Below are positions 54,629 to 64,000 of a DNA stretch of 64,000 nt, in pieces (the first letter of the stretch is position 1; each line of letters begins with the position of its first letter). A model generated the notes under the pieces. That model was not told the origin of the DNA. It made no database searches and worked only from the letters and a program-made list of their open reading frames with translations. A program made the position numbers and the translations under genes. Source of the DNA: Ceriagrion tenellum (Eukaryota; Arthropoda; Insecta; Odonata; Coenagrionidae). Where the stretch lies: positions 103,489,697 to 103,553,696 of the forward strand of contig OY720643.1 in NCBI GenBank assembly GCA_963169105.1, read 5' to 3'.

Positions 54629-54785
54629 TATAATATTCTCTGTGTCGCTCTGAAACGCACCAGTTCGGAATTTCTCAAGCAGCCTAAGCCTAGCGTGTAT
54701 ACTCCCATTTTCGATGCGAGACGAGGTACTTTTTGTTCTTTTAAATCATTTTTCCTTAATAATCCGTCATTCTTATCTTTTTTCG
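54629..54785 (-). mobile_element. Family A fragment with shared non-LINE leader
   Basis: Reverse complement of about 48196-48353 at near identity: family A bases (GTGTCGCTCTGAAACGCACC, AGCCTAAGCCTAGCGTGTAT) joined to ACTCCCATTTTCGATGCGAG, ACGAGGTACTTTTTGTTCTT and AATAATCCGTCATTC. The family A 3' UTR and tail are missing on this side. Confidence 0.85.
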
Positions 54786-55244
54786 CGTTAAGAAACTTCA
54801 AATTTTGGTCTTCGACACATTTACATCCGCATATCCGTTCTTCATTGTTGCGTCATAAAAGTTATATGACCTCGGTATACATTATCTCCTCATTAGTTTT
54901 ATTTTTCTGCCAATCCGTGCCGCCGCTATTTCAAGTTCACGGCTGGAAGTGACGTAAAAGACCTCGTTTGATTTCCCGGAAATCGGTTTGAATACCCACA
55001 ATGGTGAGAGGCAAAGAGAGTTCTTTTTTATCATACTGCGGTGAACCGCTGTTTTTCCTCCGCAACTTCCCAAGGTGATCGTGTGCAGTTCTCTTAATGC
55101 TTCGCAGGTGTCGATTCTTACTTGTTTTCTTGTTGTCATTTTGATGGACGATTCTCTAACATTTTTTATCGTCGTGTTCCTTCATGGCTTTAGCGAGTCC
55201 GCTACTTTTGCCTGTAGCCGAGTTCTTTTTCTTATGGTGTGCAT
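54786..55244. other. Unassigned sequence
   Basis: No feature recognised. A minus frame (54882-55139) has no known domain. Confidence 0.3.
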
Positions 55245-55251
55245 TGTACTC

Positions 55252-55545
55252 ATTGAGGTATATGGAGAGGGTGATTGCTATGCTAGCCAATGCTAGAAGC
55301 TGAAGTCTGTTCGCCATCTTCGTTGACCCTCATTTTTTACCATGGCGCTTGAGGGCTATCGCGCTAGATTTGCAATTATATTATGTTTTTCATCGATTAC
55401 TTACTAAGCAATCAGGATGCACTTACTTCTTTAATATGTGTATTTTCCTTTCACGCATTATTCATTCATTTAAATTGATGATATTCCGCATTCGTGAAGA
55501 AAAATATTTTTAAATTGAATAGAATTCCGATCAGAATTGATTGAA
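55252..55545 (+). repeat. M1 MITE, partial (left part)
   Basis: CATTGAGGTATATGGAGAGG then GCTAGCCAATGCTAGAAGCT, CGCCATCTTCGTTGACCCTC, ACTTACTTCTTTAATATGTG. Similarity fades before the M1 right half, 40 bp before another M1 copy. Confidence 0.85.
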
Positions 55546-55589
55546 TATAATAGCGATTACCGCTAACCACAACCTAAACTTATTTCAAC

Positions 55590-56072
55590 TATTGAGGCAG
55601 ACCATTGAGGGCGCTTGATATGCTGACCAATGCTGGAAGCTGAAGCCAGTCCGCCATCTTCGTTGATCCACACTTTCCTATAACACTTGCGGGCTAACGT
55701 ACTAATTTTGAAATTTTACTATCTTTTCAATCGATACTTCCAAGAAATCAGCATGGACATACTTCTATAATATGCATTCTCTTTTCGTATTTTGTTCATT
55801 TATTTAAATAACAATTCATCCACATTCCAAATGAAAATTATCGTAAAATCGAGTAGAATCCATGGCACTGAGCAGACAATCTATATTTCAAGAGTTACCT
55901 GGATAAATTTCGAACAGATGGTGGATATTCTTGCTCTAAATCCGCTAATTCCTCCATTTCGTCGTGCTATCCATCGGACTTTAAGGAGAGAGCCGGGATA
56001 AACCATGTGGTTGTTATTTCGGCTGTAAGGCTTCAGTTTGATGACGTAGTGCCCTCTCCACATACTTTAATA
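55590..56072 (+). repeat. M1 MITE copy with duplicated flank
   Basis: Left end TATTGAGGCAGACCATTGAG-GGCGCTTG carries an M1-internal rearrangement found also in 59188-59652. The right end is CCTCTCCACATACTTTAATA. The left flank GCTAACCACAACCTAAACTT-ATTTCAAC matches the far flank of the 59.6 kb copy, so the two copies share DNA outside the element. Confidence 0.88.
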
Positions 56073-56151
56073 CTATGCTTGTACCATAAGTAGCCACGGG
56101 AATCGCTTTGGAGTCATCCCGTGAAATTTATCCACGTGTGGACGGCTAATT

Positions 56152-56530
56152 AAGAGGGGAGGAGAGGGCGCGTGGTATGGTGGCCGTTGCTTAAAGCTGT
56201 TACGTGAGCGTTGCCTGTCCGCCATCTTTGTTAACCCTGATTTTCCTTAAGAGCTTATGGGCTGAAGCACTAATTTTGCAATAGTGCGATGTTTTCCATC
56301 GATAACTCTCCAAAAATCATCGTGCATCTACATCTTTAATGTAGATTTTCCTTACAGGTATCATTTTATTTATTTTAATTAACGATACTCCGCATTTGGA
56401 ATGAAAACGTTGGGAAAAATCAAGTAAAATCCATAGCAATACATTTTTCAATAGTTACTCGCCTTAAATTTCAAACAAATATTGATATTCTCGTTATAAA
56501 CCCGCTAACTCTTCCATTCACTCCTGACAA
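56152..56530 (+). repeat. M1 MITE, partial
   Basis: GAGGAGAGGGCGCGTGGTAT, CCGCCATCTTTGTTAACCCT, ATTTTCCTTACAGGTATC, then ACTCGCCTTAAATTTCAAAC. The right end is lost beyond 56530. It resembles the copies at 22989 and 46128 (CTGTTACGTGAGCG variant) more than its neighbours, so at least two M1 subfamilies exist. Confidence 0.8.
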
Positions 56531-56553
56531 TTGAGAGTTGAGGACACAGCGTT

Positions 56554-57375
56554 ATGCTGAAGCTTTTGCAACGTCACGAAAACCAGTAATGGAGAACTTA
56601 CGGATTTTTCTGTATCCTGCCGCCATTGCCATTTCGGCAGGATTTAATAACATGATGATGAACATTTTTAGGAATCTTTAAGGTAGGTAGGAGTATTATT
56701 ATCTTCAGGCTAAAAAATTTAACTATATATTTAAAAATTATTTAATATTTAACCATATGTATATACTAACCATGAATAAATAATTTTTGTATACATCGAA
56801 AAACAGATTTGGTAAATAGCAGAAGCTTCCCTTGGCAACGGTGTCACAATTCATCACAGACTGCGGTCCGAATAACACTTAAGACGCTCATACTGCTGAA
56901 AGCGCTTATCAGCGTTCCGAAATAGGATGAGCGCCTTAAGCGCTTTCTTTTCGGAACGCTCTTGAGCACTCTTGAGCGTACTTCGGATGTTTGTTGTTAT
57001 TCGGACGCGCGCATGTGCTGTGCGTTCAAAAATATAAACAATTTTCCCGCGCGTTGCTATGGATTCGACAGAAGCGCTCTCGGAATCCTACTTCAAACCT
57101 GTGAGCGTTCTGAACGAGGAGTTCATGACGTCATATGATAAGAGTCTCCGCACCCATGCGCTTTGAGCGCGATTCGGAACGACTAAAAGCTTGCTGTCAG
57201 CGCCAAAAGCTCAATTCGGACCGCAGCCACAGTATGTCGGCTGTGTGCTCCGACGGAAACCGGAAGTCTCTTATTTGAACCTAAATACTCGTCTTATATT
57301 ATCGATAACCCAAGCTGGAAAAATTATATGAGCTGTCTAAATATTTAGTGAATGGTGTACAAGTTTTTGACCAAT
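56554..57375 (-). repeat. Dispersed repeat P, copy 2, split by a 366 bp element
   Basis: Blocks CAACGTCACGAAAACCAGTA, TTCCCTTGGCAACGGTGTCA, GTGCTCCGACGGAAACCGGA and GTCTAAATATTTAGTGAATG match 12130-12560 reversed. A separate inverted-end element lies at 56861-57226. Confidence 0.7.
56861..57226. repeat. 366 bp inverted-end element within repeat P
   Basis: Perfect 13-bp ends CTGCGGTCCGAAT / ATTCGGACCGCAG. CACAG occurs just outside on both sides, one base removed from each end, suggesting a short TSD. The interior is rich in AAGCGCT/AGCGCTT and GAACGCT palindromes (56896-56970), with repeated 'CGGAACGCT'. No transposase. The alignment to repeat P copy 1 confirms it as an insertion. Confidence 0.82.
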
Positions 57376-57454
57376 ATTCTCTCTCTCAGTCATTGGCTCG
57401 ATATCGAACGTTGTGACCCATATGGATTAAGTTTATGTTTTTCGGACTATCTGG

Positions 57455-57880
57455 CGCCACTTTCCTCTATCTTGGGCCGCGTGGACTGCTTCACTCAGAT
57501 TTAGATTTGTGTCTTTATTTGGTCTTTCAGTCTTAACGGTGGCCGACCTTGCTGTCTTTTGCCCTGGACCTTGCCTTGGGGCACTATGTTCTCTAGGCCA
57601 TCACGTCTTACAACGTGGCCGAAGAATTTGATGGGCTTACGATATATACCGTTGGCAGCAGTCGGTCTCTGTCCACAATTTTAAGCTGGGCGGGAATGGA
57701 CACGTTTGTTCTTCGTTACGTCCATGATATTCGAGACCTTCTTTCATGATATTCGAAGCAATAGAGCTCGAAAGCCTCAATCTTCTTCCGTTTGGCTGCT
57801 GTGATTGTCCAGCTCTCCGACCCATAGGTCATGTTGGGGATGACCATTGCTCGAACCAACCTAATTTTGGTGGACATGTC
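57455..57880 (-). mobile_element. RTE/L1-type RT C-terminal remnant
   Basis: Minus strand with one stop and a frameshift: RAMVIPNMTYGSESWTITAA, KRKKIEAFELYCFEYHERRS, RISWT, RRTNVSIPAQLKIVDRDRLL, KFFGHVVRRDGLENIVPQGK, QGKRQQGRPPLRLKDQI. This is the 'YGSETWT..K.KIEAFE...FGHV.R.DGLE...GK..GKR.RGRP' region of LINE proteins. A 24-bp duplication (GATATTCGA...TCATGATATTCGA near 57727-57750) disrupts the middle. Confidence 0.88.
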
Positions 57881-58850
57881 GATTCCTCTGTTCTCCTATA
57901 TTTTTTGACCAATATTATTAGGGCGGAAATCGAGATCAAAAGTGACACGAAGAGATGCCGTCGTACTGCCATTAAGACGAAGTATTTCAGTGTAAAAATC
58001 ATACTTTAAAAACCAATATATGTACGTTAAATTGATGATGACGTGGTAATATTTTCACACCATAGATTAGTAGAAGTTACTGTTTAATAAATCTTAAAAT
58101 CACGTTGGTTATCGGGCATGCCTAAAATAAAAGTTCCTTCTTAAAACATAAGGGCGTGTATAAAGCAATTTGTCTCTAACTGAAGCTGGAACAGTATGCA
58201 CTGATTGGGTAAACATGATGTATGGGAATCACAATCTCATGCACTTGCACTAAGTTAGAGTTAGAATTAAATTGATTATTTAGGACACACTAATGAATAG
58301 GTTAGACTGTTCACATTCGTCCATAACTTCCCAGCGACTTGCTTTCTGAACTGGAAAAAAATGCACCCATGAAAGAAGGTGCTCTACAAGCAATTAGCGC
58401 ACATTTTCTGAGAGAGAAGAGAATTTTCGGGGGAATTCTGAGCTACGACGGTGAATTTTCGACGCTTCTCGATAATAGGCCACAAAAGAGGAAAATAAAT
58501 TTGTTTATCCCGTCTCCTGCGTTACCTGCTTCGTGTGTGCGTGTTTATGAATGTGTTTTTTCCCCCCTCGGTCTAAAAGTATTTTCTCGTGTTCCGTTGT
58601 GAGTTTTGCTCCTTCCTATCCTATTATTCTTTCGACTAAAAAGCGTCTCTGACTTGTTCACCGTTAGTCCTCCAACCGCTCCGCCGGAGTGAGCACCATA
58701 TGGCCAGTTGACGGCATTTGTGGTGCACGGTAGGAGAGTTCCTTCGACAGATGGTGCTTTGACGAAAAAGTAGTAACCGCTTCCCCGACTCATTTAGTCT
58801 CCGTTGATGCACGTGTTCTGGTATGTTTTTTTTTTTTAATACACCTGATT
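57881..58850. other. Unassigned sequence
   Basis: Frames at 58339-58602 (plus) and 58545-58793 (minus) overlap in opposite senses; neither has a recognised domain. Confidence 0.3.
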
Positions 58851-58861
58851 TGTTGAAATCA

Positions 58862-59186
58862 TTGAGGAGGATGGTGAGGGCACTACGTCATCGAACTTAA
58901 CCTTGACAACCGAAATAACAATCATATTTTTTTGACCCTGCTCTTTCCTTACTTTCCGAAACTCTTGAAACATGTTGGCTGCTCATTGCCATTGATTCTA
59001 CTCGATTTTACGGTCATTTTCTTTGGGAATTCGGATGGATTATTATGTAAATAAATGAACAAAATACGAAATGAGAATGCATATTGTAGAAGTATTGTTT
59101 GACCCTCCTCTTTCCTTACTTTCCGATGGTTAGCTCGACTTAATCGTCAGTTTTTTTCAATAATATCAACCATATGTACGAAATTT
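58862..59186 (-). repeat. M1 MITE, rearranged partial
   Basis: CATTGAGGAGGATGGTGAGG, GCACTACGTCATCGAACTTA, CTTGAAACATGTTGGCTGCT, then a second 'GACCCTCCTCTTTCCTTACT' block near 59102 out of order. Two M1 pieces appear joined after a deletion/duplication. Confidence 0.75.
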
Positions 59187-59187
59187 A

Positions 59188-59652
59188 AGGCAGTGACAGA
59201 GAGGCCACTACATCTGTAGCCTGGCAACCGACGTAACAATCATATTGTTTAACCGTGATCTCTCCTTACTTTCTTCTGGATAGCACGACGGATTGGACGA
59301 ATTTGCGGATGAATATCAACCGTCTGTTCTAAATTCATCCGAGTAACTCTTGAAACGTATATTGGCTGCTCAGTTCCATGGATTCTACTTGATTTGACGA
59401 TGATTTTCACTGGGAATGCCGATGAATTATTATTTAAATAAATGGACAAAATACGAAGGGAGAATACATATTAAAGAAGGAAATTCGTGCTGATTTCTTG
59501 GAAGTTATCAATTGAGAACTTAGTAAAATTTCAAAATTAGTACGTTAACCCGCAAGTGCTACAGGAAAGTTAGGGTCAACGAAGATGGCAGACTGGCTTC
59601 AGCTTCTAGTATTGGTCAGCATATCAAGTGCCCTCAATGGTCTACCTCAATA
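59188..59652 (-). repeat. M1 MITE copy, inverted partner of 55590-56072
   Basis: Reversed M1: GAGAGGCCACTACATCTGTA to GCCCTCAATGGTCTACCTCA-ATA, with the same rearranged end as the 55.6 kb copy. The right flank GTTGAAATAATTTTAGGCTG-TGGTTAGCGGTAA is the reverse complement of that copy's left flank. Confidence 0.88.
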
Positions 59653-59689
59653 GTTGAAATAATTTTAGGCTGTGGTTAGCGGTAAATGC

Positions 59690-61509
59690 TGGCCATTAAG
59701 TTCATAGATAATTTTTCAAGATGTTTGGGTGAAAAATTGTACGACCACGTATTCTATAAGCGCACATGTTTTAGCGATGGCACTCACCCTACGGGTATTA
59801 ATGGCAATTATTGAAGAACGATACTGTATATTTTTTTCCTTTGATGTCATCAGGATTTTGGCGCGCCAATAGATATTTAGATATAAATTCCATTGAAACA
59901 GTTTTTCATATCTTGATATTCGTCAAAAAATTTCGCACAATTGTGCATTGCGGGTGACTCCGTAATAGTGGAACTCCGTGGATAGTCCCGGATAGCTTAA
60001 AATCTGTTCGTTAAAAAACATTAAAATAAAAAGAAACGTGTTATTTTGCGTTTTGGAGAAGATCTGTGAATGTTCGGTCGAGTTATTACGAATTGTATTT
60101 GATGTGTTATAAGGCTGCTTGGTAAAATAGCATTAAAATGCCCAAAAAAACTAAATTCCACTTAATTACCCAATATGTGCGCTCCCGCCGCATCAATGCC
60201 TGAAATTTTTAGAAAGGAGAACTATTTATATCATCCAAAATGTCGCAGTTTCAATTACACTGAACAAATAATTCGAATTAATGAATAAAAATCTACCCGC
60301 ATGTATCAAAAGTAGCGAATGAGCAGTCGAGGATACATCATACAGTGCGGACAGCGCTCGCCAAAGAGTTGTTTACTGACAGGTGGTGAGTTTATTCAAT
60401 CTTGCTGGCTATTTAGTGTTCATTAGTGACCATGTTAGTAAATGAAACATAACATATCCACATTCTGTCCTATCCGTGAGTAGACCAAACATTGGTAGCA
60501 TGTAGATTTGTTCCGAAATTAGCAGTTATATTCCTGCAGCCTGAATTTCGTGACGAAGTCAATATATTTTTGAATCTCATTACTTTTTATCCAACTTATA
60601 AGGGAATTCGAGACCGGGCGTTAGTTTTTTGCTACTGCCTTTCAGATACTGCCGTATAATTGCTGGATTCTAGTAAATTTTAACTGGATCTTACCCGTGT
60701 AAATGTGTTGCATGTCTCATTGTGGTCTTATTTAATTTAAATTTCGAAAGAATACTGATTTTTATTGGCGCTTGAGCTATCCGTTTTGAACATCCTAAAA
60801 CAATGTGCAATTGAACAGTTAAATGAGTGTTTTCTTCTGTGATACAAGAAGGAGCGTTCGTCTCAAAGTTGTTTTCAGCCGGCGCGAGAAATTCCTAGCC
60901 TTGAGTCCTCACAATGGCGTTTGTTGTTTGTCGCAGCTTATACTGCGCGGCTTCTGGTTGTGAACGTCGCGTTATTTTCGGGATAAAATACGTGTAGGCA
61001 CAAAACTACGTATTTTCTTCTCGTGAGGAATTGGATGACATCGTTTCAGATCGTGCTTCGCCGTGCGTATTTTGTTTTCGGTTAGGAATCCCAATAGGAG
61101 CGCAGTTCTGTGTTGTCAATAGGTACTTATTCCTCTTGTTAGCAAAGCTCTCGTAGTTAAATTATCGCCCTTTTAAAATTTTTGTCTTTAAGGCTAGTCG
61201 TTGCTCTGGCTCCTAGGTAATCGAATCCGTACCAATATACTCGCGGCGTATGTAATACGGCGCGCTTTTGTTTCCTCCGGGTCACCTCCATTGGTTTGTG
61301 GCGCGGGTTGATCCTTTACCTGGCTTGCTGTTCATGATCTGGCATTTTTCTCGGTGGTTAAACAATTTTCACGTGTCGCAATTAATGTCGAAGTACATCA
61401 GAAGATAGATTAGACTTTGTTCTTGTGTTTAAATTCATTCTTGCATAATTTAATGTATTTCACCAGCTGATTGGATGGATTATTTACTAATTATCCTAAA
61501 ATTTTTCCC
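59690..61509. other. Unassigned sequence
   Basis: No repeat ends, RT traces or domains recognised over 1.8 kb, the longest such stretch on the right side. 60860-61330 is richer in CpG. It may hold unique host DNA, but no exon could be supported. Confidence 0.35.
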
Positions 61510-61690
61510 CACAATGGATGGCCCGCCATTAGAACACTATTGTATTCTTCATACCGTCTCCCGCTTTTTATTTCGTCTAGAATTCCTATCCTCTTCCTTC
61601 CTTCTCCTTCCTTCTCCTGTGTTCTCCCCTCTATTATCCTCTTTGGCATTGCCTTTCTTTCCTAAGCGTCCTCTATCCATTTCTTCTGCC
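61510..61690 (-). repeat. Lys/Glu/Arg-rich dispersed repeat, copy 2
   Basis: Minus frame MDRGRLGKKGNAKEDNRGEN, RRRKEEDRNSRRNKKRETV corresponds to 19835-20005 on plus. At the DNA level both have 'GGAAGGAAGAGGATAGGAAT' followed by GACGAAATAAA and 'CTAATGGYGGGCCA'. Confidence 0.55.
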
Positions 61691-62097
61691 TCCTCTGAAC
61701 CTCCGCCACTAGCGTCCTCTCCTCTCCAGCCATATACAATGCCTCCTAGATTGTCCTTCTCGCCAAGCTTGTGAAAATTCAATGTGAGGGTCACGAGAGC
61801 AATGACATTACTGCTTTATGTTGACCACAAATTAGTGTTTTCCAAGGACGGAAATGATTTACTCTGATTTCAAAATAATGTACCAACTTCATTATGGTCA
61901 CAAATTTGCGTGTAGATCTGATTTTATAGCGAATTTTGTAATGGGGATATTTCTCTCCACCCTCAATCAATTCCATGACCCTGACCTCTCAGCGTACATA
62001 TGTACACTGTATATTACTTCCAAATTTACCTTACCCCCCCTTCTTCGTCGTGTTCATTATGTAAATAAGAGACTTGACTGAAACCGCTTAAGATTAG
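61691..62097. other. Unassigned sequence
   Basis: Nothing recognised. Confidence 0.35.
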
Positions 62098-62447
62098 AAA
62101 TGATTGGTGTGGATACATGCAAAATAATTTCTTCTATGAACGAGAGCCGAATACCGAAACAGATATGTAAGAGTGAAATGAATGCTGCGAGAGGGAGAGG
62201 TAGGCCGAGAAAGTTGTGGTTGAATGTGGTTGAGGGAATTCTTAGGAGGAGGAATATTAGGAGTCTTCAAAACAGGAGGGCGTATGGGGGTAATTGAGGC
62301 AAAAGAGGTTTGCAAGGATAGGTCAGTATGGAGGAAATTATTGAAGCAGAGTTAGGTGTACAAATGTGTGTCTGTGAGTGAAAAACTCTGTGACTGTGCC
62401 TACCCCGGAAGGGAACGGGGTGATTGGTATGTATGTGTGTATTAATA
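62098..62447 (+). mobile_element. 3' fragment of the 1.3-4.7 kb LINE family
   Basis: Plus frame ESRIPKQICKSEMNAARGRG, RPRKLWLNVVEGILRRRNIR followed by a stop and a 3' UTR: GGCAAAAGAGGTTTGCAAGG, TTGAAGCAGAGTTAGGTGTA, GTGCCTACCCCGGAAGGGAA, ending TGGTATGTATGTGTGT. The order is the same as 1345-1670 on minus. It shows that the family's natural 3' end is an ATGT-type tail. Confidence 0.92.
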
Positions 62448-62625
62448 TGCACAATTTACTCGAAGTAATATCGTCGGCGAATAATTTTTAGGGGCACTAT
62501 ATTGCTATCCCGCGTTAGTGATCTAACCATTTATATCATTCTAAACAGCAGTTAACAGCTTAGCAGTAATTCTTATATTACTGTTCTGCAACAGATGATA
62601 ACGGCCATTATAGTAACTATGGACC
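62448..62625. other. Unassigned spacer
   Basis: Nothing recognised. Confidence 0.35.
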
Positions 62626-63262
62626 ATAAGACTTTAATTTGACTCATTTTTTTCACTCGGTTCTTAAAAATCCTTCACAACGGAAGATTTTTTGTGATTC
62701 TGAAAAAAAACTATTGCGATGACCAAATGCTCTATTCAATAGCAATGTAGCTATTTTCAATAATTATTGAGTAGACAACAAAGCACTCTTTTTTAATTTT
62801 TGACGAAATATAAGTGTTCGGTTGTGGTGTGAGGGTCAGTGTTGAGAAATTCTGAGCTGATGGTTTTCAAAGCGACTCAGGGAATATTATCATGACGCCT
62901 CACTACTTATCTAGGTCTGACAGAAGCGGTAAAATATTAGAGATACATTGCCGAATAGATATGTACAAAAACTCGTTCTTTCCAAGCAAAATAAGAGAAT
63001 ACAATAATAACTGAGCTCCACTAAATACACTCCCATAATACACGTCATCATTTCACCTCCCAAAACCTTATTCCTGACATCTCTATACGGCTGGTGTCCG
63101 AACATCCCCTCCCTGCCTTCAACCCTATGCGGCGGCTCGCAGGGTAGTATGTAGATGTATATGTAGATATGTTAGATATTCCTCATTTTTTAAATAAGAT
63201 CCCATTTTAAAGGTCTGGTATTTATCTTTAAAATATCTCGGAAAAACAGTTCGGTAAGGGGT
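62626..63262 (-). repeat. M2 copy split by a family A LINE
   Basis: M2 blocks at 62632-62835 (TTGACTCATTTTTTTCACTC, CCTTCACAACGGAAGATTTT) and 63176-63262 (GATATTCCTCATTTTTTAAA, AAAGGTCTGGTATTTATC, GGTAAGGGGTC) are colinear with 36711-37268. Between them is a family A copy. Both outer ends of M2 are missing. Confidence 0.8.
62838..63175 (+). mobile_element. LINE family A insert in M2
   Basis: Plus: TGTTGAGAAATTCTGAGCTG, then the FQSDTENI-like region (ATGGTTTTCAAAGCGACTCA), the 3' UTR with CTGAGCTCCACTAAATACAC, the stem 'CCCTCCCTGCCTTCAACCCT-ATGCGGCGGCTCGCAGGGTA' and a TATGTAGATGTATATGTAGA tail. A TSD was not resolved. Confidence 0.88.
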
Positions 63263-63267
63263 CTTTG

Positions 63268-63480
63268 TAAAGGTCACTTTACACGGTACATTTTATTGTA
63301 CAAGCGAATGTATGAACTCTTGCATAAGGAAAATTGCATCGTGTAAAGCGGGAAATTTAATGATTGTCTGAATGACTTAACGGGATACAAAACCTGGTTT
63401 ATTCCCATTCAGTTTCTTGTACGGTCGGATTCAAATGTATTGCAAAGAATCGATCGGCGCCACTTACGCTTCTCAAGGAA
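63268..63480 (+). repeat. Harbinger-like MITE, partial
   Basis: AAAGGTCACTTTACACGGTA-CATTTTATTGTAC matches the left end of the 203 bp MITE at 44823. CATCGTGTAAAGCGGG appears inverted near 63340. The right end is not preserved. Confidence 0.75.
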
Positions 63481-63679
63481 ATTGAGTTTCACTTAATTAG
63501 CTGTTATTCTTTGCTACGCAACGCTATCTATTCATCTGTTTATTTGCACGTATTCAAATGCTAATAGTTGACCAATTTCCTATATTGTGCTAATTTTTTA
63601 TTACACTTTCGTTTTGGTTTGGATTCACGATTTGAGCATGTATAATTATTATTTATTAATCACAACTGTTACTCTTAAT

Positions 63680-64000
63680 CAGCGGTTCCCAAACTATGGG
63701 TCGCGACCCATTGGCGGGTCGCGGGAGCAATTTTGGTGGGTCGCGCAGGGAAGGTGCTTTTTAAAGTAAAAATTAAATCTTAAATAATTACCCAAAAATT
63801 CTCTTCAAATATGTTCTAACGCTAAACTAACAATAAGAAACGTTAAAAATAATAAAGTGAACATAGACTATATAGTCAGTCGAGACTATTTCTGTGAAAG
63901 CGAAGAGACTTCGCTATGTTGTACGGGTCTGTTGTCTTTTGTCCCGCCGGCGCGCCGCGGCGCCGGGTAATATTGGGTCGCGAAAAATATTCCAGGTTGG
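63680..64000 (+). mobile_element. hAT transposon, left end; continues past the window
   Basis: The start CAGCGGTTCCCAAACTATGG-GTCGCGACCC is the very characteristic terminal sequence of many animal hAT elements, and subterminal 'GGGTCGCG' repeats follow (63717, 63740). CTCTTAAT (63672-63679) would be the 8-bp target copy. Near 63974 an inverted-looking GGGTCGCGAAAAATATTCC lies close to the window edge. A short non-autonomous hAT is possible. Confidence 0.85.

Overview
The window looks like intergenic or intronic DNA from a large, transposon-rich animal genome, most likely an arthropod. The sequence is AT-rich. No long reading frame is intact, and nearly every recognisable protein trace is a broken reverse-transcriptase (RT) C-terminus. 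Several non-LTR retrotransposon families end in a conserved 3' block, a 'CCCTGC-CACAC...GGCTCGCAGGGTA' stem followed by GATGTA-type repeats, which resembles arthropod CR1/Daphne-like LINE tails. I do not name a species. I found no rRNA gene, standard tRNA gene, CRISPR array or convincing host protein-coding gene.

Layout. 0.1-1.1 kb: two RT C-terminal remnants. 1.3-4.7 kb: the longest LINE, on the minus strand, with endonuclease, RT and C-terminal regions broken by frameshifts and a stop; a second 3' fragment lies at 62.1-62.4 kb. 5-13.4 kb: a ~560 bp inverted-end repeat (family M2), a tRNA-derived SINE and an 87-nt-arm hairpin. 13.8-26.8 kb: a nest of two tailed LINE families (A and B) that insert into each other, into M2, or abut tail to tail, plus a Penelope-like fragment. 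27.6-29.7 kb: two copies of a third tailed LINE family (C) flanking another RT remnant. 32-38 kb: DNA-transposon-derived elements, including a 597 bp TTAA-flanked element whose near twin lies inverted at 52.2 kb. 39.8-46.6 kb: several ~480-500 bp elements (family M1), a PIF/Harbinger deletion derivative nested in a LINE, and a related 203 bp MITE. 47-54 kb: more family A copies, a 633 bp element with 34-bp inverted ends, and an M1 copy carrying a nested hairpin element. 55-60 kb: a cluster of M1 copies, two of which share flanking DNA in inverted orientation. 63.68 kb to the end: the start of a hAT transposon.

Nothing here operates as a gene pathway. The value of the window is its nested insertion record: target-site duplications can be read directly at many junctions, which gives insertion order. 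The least ordinary signals are three long hairpins that carry hammerhead-ribozyme-like cores on both strands, two tail-to-tail LINE junctions, and a short non-LINE sequence fused to family A at the same point in two distant copies.
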